Source of the DNA: CAJQHT01 sp038123275
Lineage (GTDB): Bacteria > Pseudomonadota > Alphaproteobacteria > Rickettsiales > UBA1997
DNA: 64,000 bases
Assembly (NCBI GenBank): GCA_038123275.1
Contig: JAYORG010000001.1
Location: forward strand, 62,001 to 126,000
Direction of reading: 5' to 3'
Positions 52,436 through 61,101 of the stretch are shown piece after piece. The notes beneath the pieces are model-generated. The model was not told the DNA's origin. It saw nothing but the letters and a program-made list of their open reading frames with translations, and made no database searches. The stretch's first letter is position 1. Every line of letters begins with the position of its first letter. The translations under genes were made by a program, and so were the position numbers.

Positions 52436-53923
52436 ATGAAGGATGAAAATAATATAAAAGATAAGGAAATAGAAGCTGAAGCTGAAGTCGAAGAAGAAGA
52501 TTACGAAGAAGAAGAATACGACTATGATGATGATTCGGTAGATGCTGGGGGGCCTGATGTTGCTAGTGGAAAAGGTAGTAAAATGACTCTTATTGCTTTT
52601 TCAGCAGTATTAATGGCTGTTGTATTTTATTTTCTATTTTTTAAAGGCAGTGAACAATCATCAGATGGCGATAATTTAGATTTAGTAACACCAGATTCCG
52701 ATTTTTCAAGTGAGACACCCGCCGATGCAACAGATTTAGAAGATTTTGACTCCATTTTTGGTAAAACTGTAGAAGATACACGTGAAGATGTAATATTAGA
52801 AACTCCTGATATTCCATCCATTCCACAATTACCTGATGTATTTGAAAATGATGCTTCAGATGATATTTTACCAGCTTTTTTAGATTTACCTAAAGAGCAA
52901 CAACAATTTGACAGTAAAGGTCGTCCAATAACGCCTGGTCTTTCAGGGTCATCTCAATTGGACTTTGCTGATGGTTTGTTGCCACAAAATTTAGTTGCTG
53001 GCTCTATTGACCAATCTGGCCTAGGTGTTTTGCCTGGACAGCAGGTTGTTCCAGGAGCTCCTGGCCTACCCAATCCTGCAGGAGTTCCAGGCGCTCCAGG
53101 GGTGCCAAGTGCTGCTGGTGTTTCTCCTGGAGGTGTTGTTGATCCTCAGCTTAATACCATGACACCTTCTTCAATTATTGTTGTTGCTGGAGCTCCAGGG
53201 CCAACCAATAGTATTGGCTATGAAAATAATATTATTAATTTAAATAAAGATCCAATTGCAGATTTAGAAGTTACAGCTCCACAAATAACCTCACAATATA
53301 TTAGCGATAGAACAACAACTTTAATACAGGGTAAAATTATAACAGCAGTTTTAGAAACAGCAATTAATACAGAGTTTCCCGGTGAGGTCAGAGGTATTAT
53401 TAGTAGACATGTTTATGCAGAGTCTGGTAATAATATTTTGATACCAAGAGGATCAAGAATTTATGGATCATATTCTAGTACAGTTATCAGAGGTCAGGCT
53501 CGAGTAACAATTAGTTGGAGTAGATTAATTAGGCCAGATGGTGTTGATGCTTCAGTTTCGCTAAATGCTTCTGATCAATTTGGTAGAGCTGGAATTCAAG
53601 GTGACGTAGATAATAAATATGGGTCGATTATCACTAATTCTATTTTAACCAGTGTTTTAGCTGTTGGTGGTGCTATTGCTGCTGAAAAATTAGCAGAAGA
53701 TGCTAGTTCTACAACTACAACAGATCCAACCACTGGTACAAGTACAACTACTGGAAGTGCTTCTGCTCAGGCAATTGCAGATGTTAGTGAAACTATTATT
53801 GATACTGTTGGTACAATTGCTACTAATGCCATTAATGTAGATCCTGTTATTAGGGTACCACAGGGAACAAAAATAACTATTGTAGTAAACAGCGACATGA
53901 GTCTGCCAGAATTCAAAAATTAG
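52436..53923 (+). CDS. virB10: Type IV secretion system protein VirB10
   Basis: VirB10 (TrbI family) spans from the inner membrane to the outer-membrane pore of the T4SS. The 495-residue protein has an acidic cytoplasmic start, one transmembrane helix (about 48-67, MTLIAFSAVLMAVVFYFLFF), a Pro-rich periplasmic stretch with PGAPGLPNPAGVPGAPGVP, and the conserved beta-barrel domain (IQGKIITAVLETAINTEFPG, then ILIPRGSRIYGSYSS and RIPQGTK-like RVPQGTKITI). It is monocistronic here. Its own vir partners are elsewhere. Confidence 0.95.
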   Translation: MKDENNIKDKEIEAEAEVEEEDYEEEEYDYDDDSVDAGGPDVASGKGSKMTLIAFSAVLMAVVFYFLFFKGSEQSSDGDNLDLVTPDSDFSSETPADATDLEDFDSIFGKTVEDTREDVILETPDIPSIPQLPDVFENDASDDILPAFLDLPKEQQQFDSKGRPITPGLSGSSQLDFADGLLPQNLVAGSIDQSGLGVLPGQQVVPGAPGLPNPAGVPGAPGVPSAAGVSPGGVVDPQLNTMTPSSIIVVAGAPGPTNSIGYENNIINLNKDPIADLEVTAPQITSQYISDRTTTLIQGKIITAVLETAINTEFPGEVRGIISRHVYAESGNNILIPRGSRIYGSYSSTVIRGQARVTISWSRLIRPDGVDASVSLNASDQFGRAGIQGDVDNKYGSIITNSILTSVLAVGGAIAAEKLAEDASSTTTTDPTTGTSTTTGSASAQAIADVSETIIDTVGTIATNAINVDPVIRVPQGTKITIVVNSDMSLPEFKN

Positions 53924-53945
53924 GGTTTAAATTCGATTCTACTTC

Positions 53946-54031
53946 GATATTTCAACGAAAATGATTGATACAAAATTCATTTACCAAAAAGTAAATTAAA
54001 ATTTTCTATCAATCATTTTCGTTGAAATATC
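53946..54031. repeat. 86-bp palindromic element with perfect 25-bp arms
   Basis: Arms 53946-53970 and 54007-54031 are exact reverse complements. The 36-nt loop can itself pair (ATTTAC with GTAAAT, flanked by AAAATT/AATTTT). It lies between virB10 and the PSRP gene and may terminate virB10. A longer open frame for the next gene runs through the right arm. Confidence 0.9.
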
Positions 54032-54099
54032 TTTGTATAATTAGATTTAAACCTTACTTTACTTTTACCAAGAGGGAAAATATTCTTAACAAGAATTAT

Positions 54100-54924
54100 A
54101 TGACAAAGAAAATAAATTTACATTTAATATCAGACTCAACAGGAGAAACTCTTAGTTCAGTTTCAAGGGCTGTTTTATCTCAATTTGAGGATGTAGAATC
54201 AAATGATTTTGTATGGCCATTAGTTAGAACTCAGTCACAAATTGATAAGGTTATAGAATCAATCTCTAAAAATCCTGGAGTAGTTTTATATACCATATTA
54301 GAAGATAATTTGGTCAATAATCTAAAAAATCATTGTTATAAACTACAAATTCCTTGTATTCCAGTGCTATCAAGAATTGTCACTGAATTTTCCAATTATC
54401 TAGGTGTAAATGTTAATAATTCTATTGGTCGTCAGCATATTCTAGATGAAGAATATTTTTCTCGAGTAGAGGCAATAAATTATACTATTAATCATGATGA
54501 TGGACAATCAAGTTGGGATTTATATGATGCTGATATAGTTATTATTGGAGTCTCTAGAACCTCTAAGTCACCAACAAGTGTTTACTTGTCTTGTCGAGGC
54601 TACAAAGCAGCAAATATTCCATTTGTTACTATTGAAACAATGCCAGATAATCTTGCAGATCTAAAAAAACCATTCATTGTTGGTTTTACTATTAACCCAG
54701 AAAAGTTAATACAAATTAGAAAAAATAGAATGCTATCTTTGGGTCAAGAATTAAAAACGGATTATATTGATCTAGATGTTATTAAGAAAGAGGTATCTGA
54801 GTCTAGGAAGTTGTTTTCAAAACTTAATTGTAAAGTAATAGATGTCACTAAGAGGTCTGTAGAAGAGACTGCTGCTAAAATAATACAACTTCATCAAGCA
54901 CATATAAAATCCCTAGATAAATAA
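54100..54924 (+). CDS. PPDK/PEP synthase regulatory protein (PSRP, DUF299)
   Basis: A bifunctional Ser/Thr kinase and Pi-dependent phosphorylase that switches pyruvate phosphate dikinase (or PEP synthase) off and on. The 274-residue product from ATG 54100 starts INLHLISDSTGETLSSV and has the nucleotide-binding motif GVSRTSKSPTSVYLS with SCRGYKAANIPF after it, then GFTINPEKL. The longer frame from a TTG at 54022 starts inside a palindrome and is not family-like. The dikinase gene is not in the window. The gene is bracketed by two long palindromes. Confidence 0.93.
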   Translation: MTKKINLHLISDSTGETLSSVSRAVLSQFEDVESNDFVWPLVRTQSQIDKVIESISKNPGVVLYTILEDNLVNNLKNHCYKLQIPCIPVLSRIVTEFSNYLGVNVNNSIGRQHILDEEYFSRVEAINYTINHDDGQSSWDLYDADIVIIGVSRTSKSPTSVYLSCRGYKAANIPFVTIETMPDNLADLKKPFIVGFTINPEKLIQIRKNRMLSLGQELKTDYIDLDVIKKEVSESRKLFSKLNCKVIDVTKRSVEETAAKIIQLHQAHIKSLDK

Positions 54925-54935
54925 AAAAGCTTTAT

Positions 54936-55043
54936 AAAGACCTTTACACAACTAAAATCAGTTAATTTACACCAAAAATAGAGAAAAATTGAACGATTTT
55001 TAATAAAAAAACACATTAAAATTTTAGTTGTGTAAAGGTCTTT
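54936..55043. repeat. 108-bp palindromic element with perfect 23-bp arms
   Basis: Arms 54936-54958 and 55021-55043 are exact reverse complements with a 62-nt AT-rich loop that has weak internal pairing (AAAAATTG...GATTTTT-like). It follows the PSRP stop by 11 bp and precedes the response regulator start by 133 bp. Its sequence is unrelated to the palindrome on the other side of the PSRP gene. Confidence 0.9.
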
Positions 55044-55175
55044 TATAGTCAATAGATTAGGCCTTCTTAGTACTTTAGTATATTTTTTATTAGAAAAAAC
55101 TTTAATTTTCTAATAAGAAAATTAATATACTATGTAGCTTAATTATAATTTTAAAACTAAAAACGTAATTTAACT

Positions 55176-56651
55176 GTGAGTAGAAATATATTAATTGTTG
55201 ATGATGAGCCAGTTCAGGCCAAGATGCTCGGTAAATTTATTAAAGACATGAGTCATAATATTATGATCATGAATGATGGAAAAGAAGTTGTGGATTTTTT
55301 CTTAGAGAAAAAAAATAACATTAATCACCTAATGCCGTATGATATTGATGTTATGCTTTTAGATCTTTTAATGCCTCATATGAGTGGATTAGAGGTTTTA
55401 AAACAAATTTCTGCTGTTAGAGGTGATCTACAAGTAATAGTTTTAACTGCAACAAATGATATTTCTTTAGCTATAAATGCTATTAATTTAGGTGCAGTTG
55501 ATTATATAGTTAAAGGTGAAAAAGATGTATTTGCCCGTGTTATTGCCTCAATTAATAATGCTGTTGAAAAAAGAAACCTTAAATATCAAGTTTATAATCT
55601 AGAAAGAAAGAGCAAGGATCAAGTTATTTTCTCAGACATAATTGGTAGAGATAGAAATTTGCTTGAATCTATTAATTTAGCAAAAAAAGTTACTAATTCT
55701 GCGGTTCCAGTGTTAATTGAGGGGCAAAGTGGCACGGGAAAAGAATTATTCGCTCGTGCTATTCATGGTTCAGGAATTAGATCAGGTAGACCATTCATTG
55801 CAGTGGATTGTGCTGGTTTAAGATCTAGTAATGCTTCAGAAGTTTTATTTGGCTATGAAAAAAAATCTGATGATGGTTTAGTTGAAAGAAGTATCGGAAA
55901 GGTTAGGGAAGCAACTGATGGAACTTTATTTTTAAATAATATCAGTGAGCTAAAATTAGATGTTCAGGTAAAATTACTAAGATTTTTACAAGAAGGTCAG
56001 TTTCAGCCAAATGGTTCTAAAACAATTTATAAGAGTAGTGCTAGAATAATATCATCTTCTTATCAAGATTTAACGGCGTTAGTTAAGAAAAAGAAGTTTA
56101 GAGAAGATCTTTTCTATCGTTTGAACATTTTTCCAATCAGATTACCTTCTTTAATGGATAGAGGGCCAGAGGATATTCAGTTACTATCTGAAAGTTTTTG
56201 TTATAATTCTAGTGTTAATGAAAATAAAAAAATTAAAGGTATTAGCGATAATGCCATGAAGCTTTTAATAACATATGAATGGGAAGATAACGTAAGACAG
56301 TTAAAAAATTATATTTTTAGAGCGGTTGTTTTATGTGATGATGAATATCTAGAAACAAGGCATTTCCCACAAATTATGATGATAGATAATCAGCCAATTT
56401 CTGTTTCAAAATTATCAGCAATTATTAAAAAACCACGTACAAAAGATAGTGAGATGTTCGATATTTTTGATGAAGATGGTCAATGTAAAAGTTTAGAAGA
56501 CATTGAGTATGAAGTTGTACAAAGGTTGCACCAACTTTATGAAGGTAATTTATCAGAAATTTCTAAGCAATTAAAAGTTAGTAGGTCAACAATTTATAGA
56601 AAACTAGATTTAGTTAACAAAAATCCAGAACAGGATGAAGCAGAAGGCTAA
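55176..56651 (+). CDS. NtrC/NtrX-type response regulator with degenerate AAA+ domain
   Basis: The start is GTG. The product has 491 residues. The receiver domain is intact (D9, D10, phospho-acceptor D63 in LLDLLMPHMSG, T in VLTATND, K in YIVKGE). The AAA+ domain keeps Walker A (GQSGTGKE) and the FREDLFYRLN arginine-finger region. The sigma54-contact GAFTGA loop is gone (EVLFGYEKKSDDGLVE), and Walker B is GTLFLNNI rather than GTLFLDEI. A Fis-type helix-turn-helix ends the protein (GNLSEISKQLKVSRSTIYRK). It therefore probably binds DNA under phosphorylation control without sigma54 activation. It overlaps galU by 17 bp. No cognate histidine kinase is in the window. Confidence 0.9.
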   Translation: MSRNILIVDDEPVQAKMLGKFIKDMSHNIMIMNDGKEVVDFFLEKKNNINHLMPYDIDVMLLDLLMPHMSGLEVLKQISAVRGDLQVIVLTATNDISLAINAINLGAVDYIVKGEKDVFARVIASINNAVEKRNLKYQVYNLERKSKDQVIFSDIIGRDRNLLESINLAKKVTNSAVPVLIEGQSGTGKELFARAIHGSGIRSGRPFIAVDCAGLRSSNASEVLFGYEKKSDDGLVERSIGKVREATDGTLFLNNISELKLDVQVKLLRFLQEGQFQPNGSKTIYKSSARIISSSYQDLTALVKKKKFREDLFYRLNIFPIRLPSLMDRGPEDIQLLSESFCYNSSVNENKKIKGISDNAMKLLITYEWEDNVRQLKNYIFRAVVLCDDEYLETRHFPQIMMIDNQPISVSKLSAIIKKPRTKDSEMFDIFDEDGQCKSLEDIEYEVVQRLHQLYEGNLSEISKQLKVSRSTIYRKLDLVNKNPEQDEAEG

Positions 56652-57528
56652 TAATAAAATTATTAGAAAAGCAGTTTTCCCAGTTGGAGGGCTTGGCACT
56701 AGGTTTTTGCCAGCAACTAAATCTATGCCAAAGGAAATGCTTCCAGTTGTTAATAAGCCAATAATTCAATATGCATTTGAGGAAGCTAAAAAAGCTGGAA
56801 TAGAAGAATTTATCTTTGTAACTGGTAGAAATAAAAATGCCATTAATAATCATTTTGATCATGCTTATGAGCTGGAATCAGCTTTAGACCAGAAGCAAAA
56901 ATCACAAGAATTAAAAAACATTATAGGATGGCTTCCTGATGCTGGGCAAATTGCTTTTGTGCGTCAGCAAAAGCCACTTGGCCTTGGACATGCAATATGG
57001 TGTGCTCGCAATTTTATTGGAGACGAGCCATTTGTAGTTATTTTAGCTGATGAGATAATTTTAGATAAAAATAATTTTCTAAAGTCAATGATGGATCTTT
57101 ATAGTAATAGTTCTAATAAGGCAAGTATTGTTGCGGTCAATGAGGTACAAAAAGAAGATGTTCATAAATATGGTATTGTCGATATTGATGAAAATAATAG
57201 AATAAAAGATATGGTTGAAAAGCCATCACTCAAAGATGCCCCTTCAAATTTGGCAATTAATGGACGTTATATTTTGCAGCCAGATATTTTTAAATATTTA
57301 GAAGCTGGAAAAATAGGAAGTGGTGGCGAAATTCAATTAACTGATGCCATGAAAGAAATGTCAAAAGATTTTCCAATCTATGCAAAAAAATATGAAGGAA
57401 CTCGTTTTGATTGTGGAAGTGTTTTAGGCTATATAGAAGCTAATATTGTTCACAGCCTAGAGGATAAAAATTTAAGAAACAAATTAATACCATTACTTAA
57501 AAAATATTTAAATGATTATGACAAATAA
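56635..57528 (+). CDS. galU: UTP-glucose-1-phosphate uridylyltransferase
   Basis: GalU makes UDP-glucose for envelope polysaccharides and glycolipids. The 297-residue protein has the nucleotidyltransferase motif PVGGLGTRFLPATKSMPKEM, VVNKPIIQYAFEEA, RQQKPLGLGHA, and GGEIQLTDAM near the end. It overlaps both neighbours (17 bp each side by the longest frames), so the regulator-galU-fabD set is probably one operon. Confidence 0.96.
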   Translation: MKQKANNKIIRKAVFPVGGLGTRFLPATKSMPKEMLPVVNKPIIQYAFEEAKKAGIEEFIFVTGRNKNAINNHFDHAYELESALDQKQKSQELKNIIGWLPDAGQIAFVRQQKPLGLGHAIWCARNFIGDEPFVVILADEIILDKNNFLKSMMDLYSNSSNKASIVAVNEVQKEDVHKYGIVDIDENNRIKDMVEKPSLKDAPSNLAINGRYILQPDIFKYLEAGKIGSGGEIQLTDAMKEMSKDFPIYAKKYEGTRFDCGSVLGYIEANIVHSLEDKNLRNKLIPLLKKYLNDYDK

Positions 57529-58462
57529 TACAGCATTAGTTTTTCCAGGACAAGGTTCACAAAAAATTGGCATGGGAAAAGATTTATATGATAATTTTGC
57601 AGTTGCTAAACAAGTTTTCCAAACGGTAGACGATATATTAAAAGTTAATCTATCAAAAATAATATTTGAAGGTCCCGGTGAGGATTTAATGGCAACACAA
57701 AATACTCAACCAGCGTTAATGGCAGTTTCTATTGCTATTGTTAGAGTTTTAGAAGAGGAGTTTGGTAAAAAAATAACAGATCTAGGATCCTTAGTGGCAG
57801 GTCATTCTTTAGGAGAATATTCAGCTTTATGTGCTGCTGGTGCTATTTCTTTAGAGGATACAGCAAAATTATTACAAGTTAGAGGTAATGCAATGGCTGA
57901 TTGTGGCAAAAAGACACAAGGAGCAATGGCAGCAATTATTGGGTCACAGCTAGGATTAGTCGAAGATATTACTAACTTAGCAGCAAGTAGTGGAGAAATT
58001 TGTCAAATTGCCAATGATAATTCAGTTGGTCAAATAGTTATTAGTGGTTCAAAAGCAGCCATTGATGAAGCAATTGAAATTGCCAAAGAAAAAGGTGTTA
58101 AAAGAGCTTTACCACTTCCAGTTAGCGGTGCTTTTCACTCTAAATTAATGCAAGATGCTGCGATTCAAATGAAAGAAGCTCTAGATAATACTGATATTAA
58201 GAAGCCTATTTTACCATTAATTGCCAATGTTACGGCTAAAAAAGTTACAAATCCAAGTGAAATAAAAGATTTATTAGTTAAGCAAATAACTGGTTCTGTA
58301 AGATGGAGAGAAACAATGTTATCAATGGAAGAGTTAGGAATTAAGGAGATAATTGAAATTGGATCAGGTAAAGTTTTATCTGGTTTAGTATCCAGAACTT
58401 GCCAAGATGTTAGCTCCAAGTCAGTTCAAAATTTTGAAGATGTTAAGGTTAATTTTGGTTAA
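57518..58462 (+). CDS. fabD: Malonyl CoA-acyl carrier protein transacylase
   Basis: FabD loads malonyl groups onto ACP for fatty acid synthesis. From ATG 57518 the product has 314 residues. It has LVFPGQGSQKIGMGKDLY at the start, the nucleophile motif GHSLGEYSALCAAG, and the active-site histidine in SGAFHSKLM. An ATG two codons upstream is equally possible. fabH/fabG neighbours are absent. It ends 3 bp before the convergent alaS N-part. Confidence 0.96.
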   Translation: MTNNTALVFPGQGSQKIGMGKDLYDNFAVAKQVFQTVDDILKVNLSKIIFEGPGEDLMATQNTQPALMAVSIAIVRVLEEEFGKKITDLGSLVAGHSLGEYSALCAAGAISLEDTAKLLQVRGNAMADCGKKTQGAMAAIIGSQLGLVEDITNLAASSGEICQIANDNSVGQIVISGSKAAIDEAIEIAKEKGVKRALPLPVSGAFHSKLMQDAAIQMKEALDNTDIKKPILPLIANVTAKKVTNPSEIKDLLVKQITGSVRWRETMLSMEELGIKEIIEIGSGKVLSGLVSRTCQDVSSKSVQNFEDVKVNFG

Positions 58463-58465
58463 ATT

Positions 58466-59254
58466 TTAATTATTTGATGATTTCTCAATATCTTTAATAA
58501 TTTTCTCAAAGATATCAGTTTCATAATTATCAGTTTTACCTTGAATAACGCTGGCAATTCTTTCTAGCCCCATTCCTGTATCAATGCATGGTTTTGGTAA
58601 ATTATTCATATTACCTTTCTCGTCTTTTTCAAATTGCATAAAGACTAAATTCCATATTTCAACAAACCTGTCTCCATCTTCATCTTTACTTCCTGGAGGT
58701 CCTCCTTGAACTTTATCACCATAATCATAGAAAATTTCGCTACAAGGGCCACAAGGGCCAGTTTTACCCATGGACCAAAAGTTGTCATGGGTTTTAATTT
58801 GAATTATTTTATCTTCTTTAAAGCCAGCAATTTTTTGCCATAACTTGGAAGACTCAAAGTCTTCATGATAAACAGTAATTAATAATTTATCTTGTGGTAG
58901 TGCTAATTCTTTATTCAAAAATTGCCAAGCATAATAAATAGCTTCTTCTTTAAAATAATCACCAAAAGAAAAGTTACCAAGCATTTCAAAGAAGGTGTGA
59001 TGCCGAGCAGTAAAGCCAACATTATCAAGATCATTATGTTTTCCTCCAGCTCTAACACATTTTTGGGAGGTGGCAACACGTTTAAATTCTGGTTTTTCTA
59101 ATCCGGTAAAATAGTTTTTAAAAGGCACCATTCCAGCATTAACAAACATTAATGTTGGGTCTTTATGTGGAATTAGAGGGGAAGAAGGTAAAATATGGTG
59201 GTCATTATTTTTAAAATAATCTAAAAATTTTTCTCTTATTTGATTTGTTAACAT
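58466..59254 (-). CDS. alaS: Alanyl-tRNA synthetase, N-terminal part (split alaS)
   Basis: A 262-residue product from ATG 59254 (MLTNQIREKFLDYFKNN). It carries the first part of the class II active site: FVNAGMVPFKNYFTG, RVATSQKCVRAGGKHNDLDN, TFFEMLGNFSFGDYFK, GPCGPCSEIFYD and IDTGMGLERIASVIQG. It stops after KSSNN, just before the segment that in intact AlaRS continues to the VIADHIRS block. That segment begins the separate ORF at 49669. Every N-terminal signature is present, so decay is not evident. The two parts are in the original order and on the same strand, 8.8 kb apart. Confidence 0.92.
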   Translation of the reverse strand: MLTNQIREKFLDYFKNNDHHILPSSPLIPHKDPTLMFVNAGMVPFKNYFTGLEKPEFKRVATSQKCVRAGGKHNDLDNVGFTARHHTFFEMLGNFSFGDYFKEEAIYYAWQFLNKELALPQDKLLITVYHEDFESSKLWQKIAGFKEDKIIQIKTHDNFWSMGKTGPCGPCSEIFYDYGDKVQGGPPGSKDEDGDRFVEIWNLVFMQFEKDEKGNMNNLPKPCIDTGMGLERIASVIQGKTDNYETDIFEKIIKDIEKSSNN

Positions 59255-59491
59255 TATATTTCTTTTTAAAAACAAACTTGTTTATTCTAGTAATTAAAAA
59301 ATTATTCTATTAGATTTAAAAATACTATAATTTTTTATGGTATACCCACAAATGACGCAGGAAGTTGTTTACAATTTCTGAGTAATTTGTCAATTGGTAA
59401 ATAAAATTATCAAGTACAAGGTGGGACGCCAATAATTCGGCGTAAAATTAATATTAATCTTCAGGTTAATATGAAATTAAAACTTACTTAA
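59255..59491. other. Divergent intergenic region between alaS N-part and lysK
   Basis: About 237 bp with no ORF I can support. It contains a small CGCC/GGCG hairpin (around 59428-59443) and an ATATTAA/TTAATAT pair close to the lysK start. No confident promoter was picked. Confidence 0.4.
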
Positions 59492-61096
59492 ATGCAAAAT
59501 AATTTACAAGATATTTACAAAAATAGCAATTCATGGCCTTTTATTGAAGCTAAGAGAATTTTAAAGAAGATTAACAATCAAACTCCCAAGAAGGGATTTG
59601 TTTTATTTGAAACAGGATATGGACCATCTGGTTTACCACATATCGGTACTTTTGGTGAAGTTGTTAGAACAAGCTTCGTTAAAAAAGCATTTGAATTATT
59701 AGCACCATCTATTCCAACAAAATTAATTTGCATTTCCGATGATATTGATGGCTTAAGAAAAGTTCCAGAAAATTTGCCTAATCAAGAATTGATCACAGCA
59801 AATTTAGGAAAACCTTTAACCAGTGTTCCTGATCCTTATGGTACTCATGATTCCTTTGGGGATCATATGAATAATCGTTTACAAGGTTTTCTTGATTCAT
59901 TTGGTTTTGAGTATGAATTTATTAGCGCTGCCAAAAAATATAAGAATGGAGATTTTGATGATACAATGCTCAAAGTATTGGAAAAATATGATGAAATAAT
60001 GGCTGTAATGCTTCCAACTTTGGGTAGTGAAAGGCAAAAAACCTATTCTCCTTTCATGCCAATCGACATTAATTCTGGCATTGTCATTGATAAAGGTGTA
60101 ATTGGTGTTAATAAAGAACAAGGAACGGTTAAATATAAAGACCAAAATGGACAAGAAAAAGAAGTTCCAGTAACAGGAGGTAGTTGTAAATTACAGTGGA
60201 AAGTAGATTTTGGTGCACGTTGGTTTACCTTAGGAGTTGATTATGAGATTTATGGCAAAGATCACCAACCAAACGAGCATATCTATAAAAAAATATGTCA
60301 AATTCTTGGTGGCAAGCCGCCAGTAAACTTTACTTATGAGATGTTCTTAAGTGAAGATGGTTCTAAAATATCTAAATCAGCAGGTAATGGAATTTCTGTG
60401 GAAGATTGGTTAAAATATGCCCCATCAGAGTCAATGTCTCTTTACATGTATCAAAAACCAAAAACTGCTAAAAGACTACATTTTGATGTAATTCCAAAAG
60501 CTATGGACGAATATTTAGCATTTTTAGGATCATATCCTAACCAAGAGCCAAATAAACAAATTGAAAACCCAGCCTTTCATGTTCATTTTGGTGATGTGCC
60601 CAAGTTAGAATTTTCTGGCTTAAGCTATTCTTTATTACTTAATTTAGCCAGTGCTTGCAACCCAGAAAATGATGATATTTTATGGGGTTTTATTAACAAA
60701 TATCAATCTGGTTTAAATAAAGAAAACTCACCTCTTTTAGCTAAAATGGTATACAGAGCCATTGCTTATTACAATGATTTTATTAAAGCTAATAAAAAAT
60801 ATCGTAGTCCAAATGAGAATGAAGCCAAAGCTTTACTTGAATTAAAAGAAGTGTTACTAGGTTTAGATGAGAATTTAGAAGCAAAAGAAATTCAAAATGA
60901 AATTTTTGCAATTGGCAGAAAATATGGCTATGAACAAAATATGAAAGATTGGTTTTCTGCTCTTTATCAAATTCTAATGGGTCAAGAAACAGGGCCAAGA
61001 ATGGGTTCTTTTGCTGCTCTTTATGGCACTAAAAACTTCGCCTTGATGATTGGCGAATTATTTAAACAATTATCTCAACAAGAAAAAACTGTATAA
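59492..61096 (+). CDS. lysK: Lysyl-tRNA synthetase, class I
   Basis: This is the archaeal-type, class I LysRS found in many alphaproteobacteria and not related to class II LysS. The 534-residue protein has the HIGH-like motif GPSGLPHIGTFGEVVRT (about 44-60), ICISDDIDGLRKVPEN, the KMSKS-like motif DGSKISKSAGNG, and GKDHQPNEH. Length is normal. kbl follows after 5 bp. Confidence 0.96.
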   Translation: MQNNLQDIYKNSNSWPFIEAKRILKKINNQTPKKGFVLFETGYGPSGLPHIGTFGEVVRTSFVKKAFELLAPSIPTKLICISDDIDGLRKVPENLPNQELITANLGKPLTSVPDPYGTHDSFGDHMNNRLQGFLDSFGFEYEFISAAKKYKNGDFDDTMLKVLEKYDEIMAVMLPTLGSERQKTYSPFMPIDINSGIVIDKGVIGVNKEQGTVKYKDQNGQEKEVPVTGGSCKLQWKVDFGARWFTLGVDYEIYGKDHQPNEHIYKKICQILGGKPPVNFTYEMFLSEDGSKISKSAGNGISVEDWLKYAPSESMSLYMYQKPKTAKRLHFDVIPKAMDEYLAFLGSYPNQEPNKQIENPAFHVHFGDVPKLEFSGLSYSLLLNLASACNPENDDILWGFINKYQSGLNKENSPLLAKMVYRAIAYYNDFIKANKKYRSPNENEAKALLELKEVLLGLDENLEAKEIQNEIFAIGRKYGYEQNMKDWFSALYQILMGQETGPRMGSFAALYGTKNFALMIGELFKQLSQQEKTV

Positions 61097-61101
61097 TTAA
61101 A

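Noticed and set aside
52627..52826. Two minus-strand ORFs inside virB10
   Set aside because: They are shadows of a convincing virB10 coding frame and have no recognisable content.
54022..54099. 26-residue N-terminal extension of the PSRP protein
   Set aside because: It starts with TTG inside the arm of a palindrome, and PSRP proteins begin at the sequence encoded from ATG 54100.
47693..59254. alaS split as a simple sequencing frameshift
   Set aside because: The halves are separated by 8.8 kb with seven intact genes, so no base-calling error can explain it; only misassembly or a true rearrangement can.
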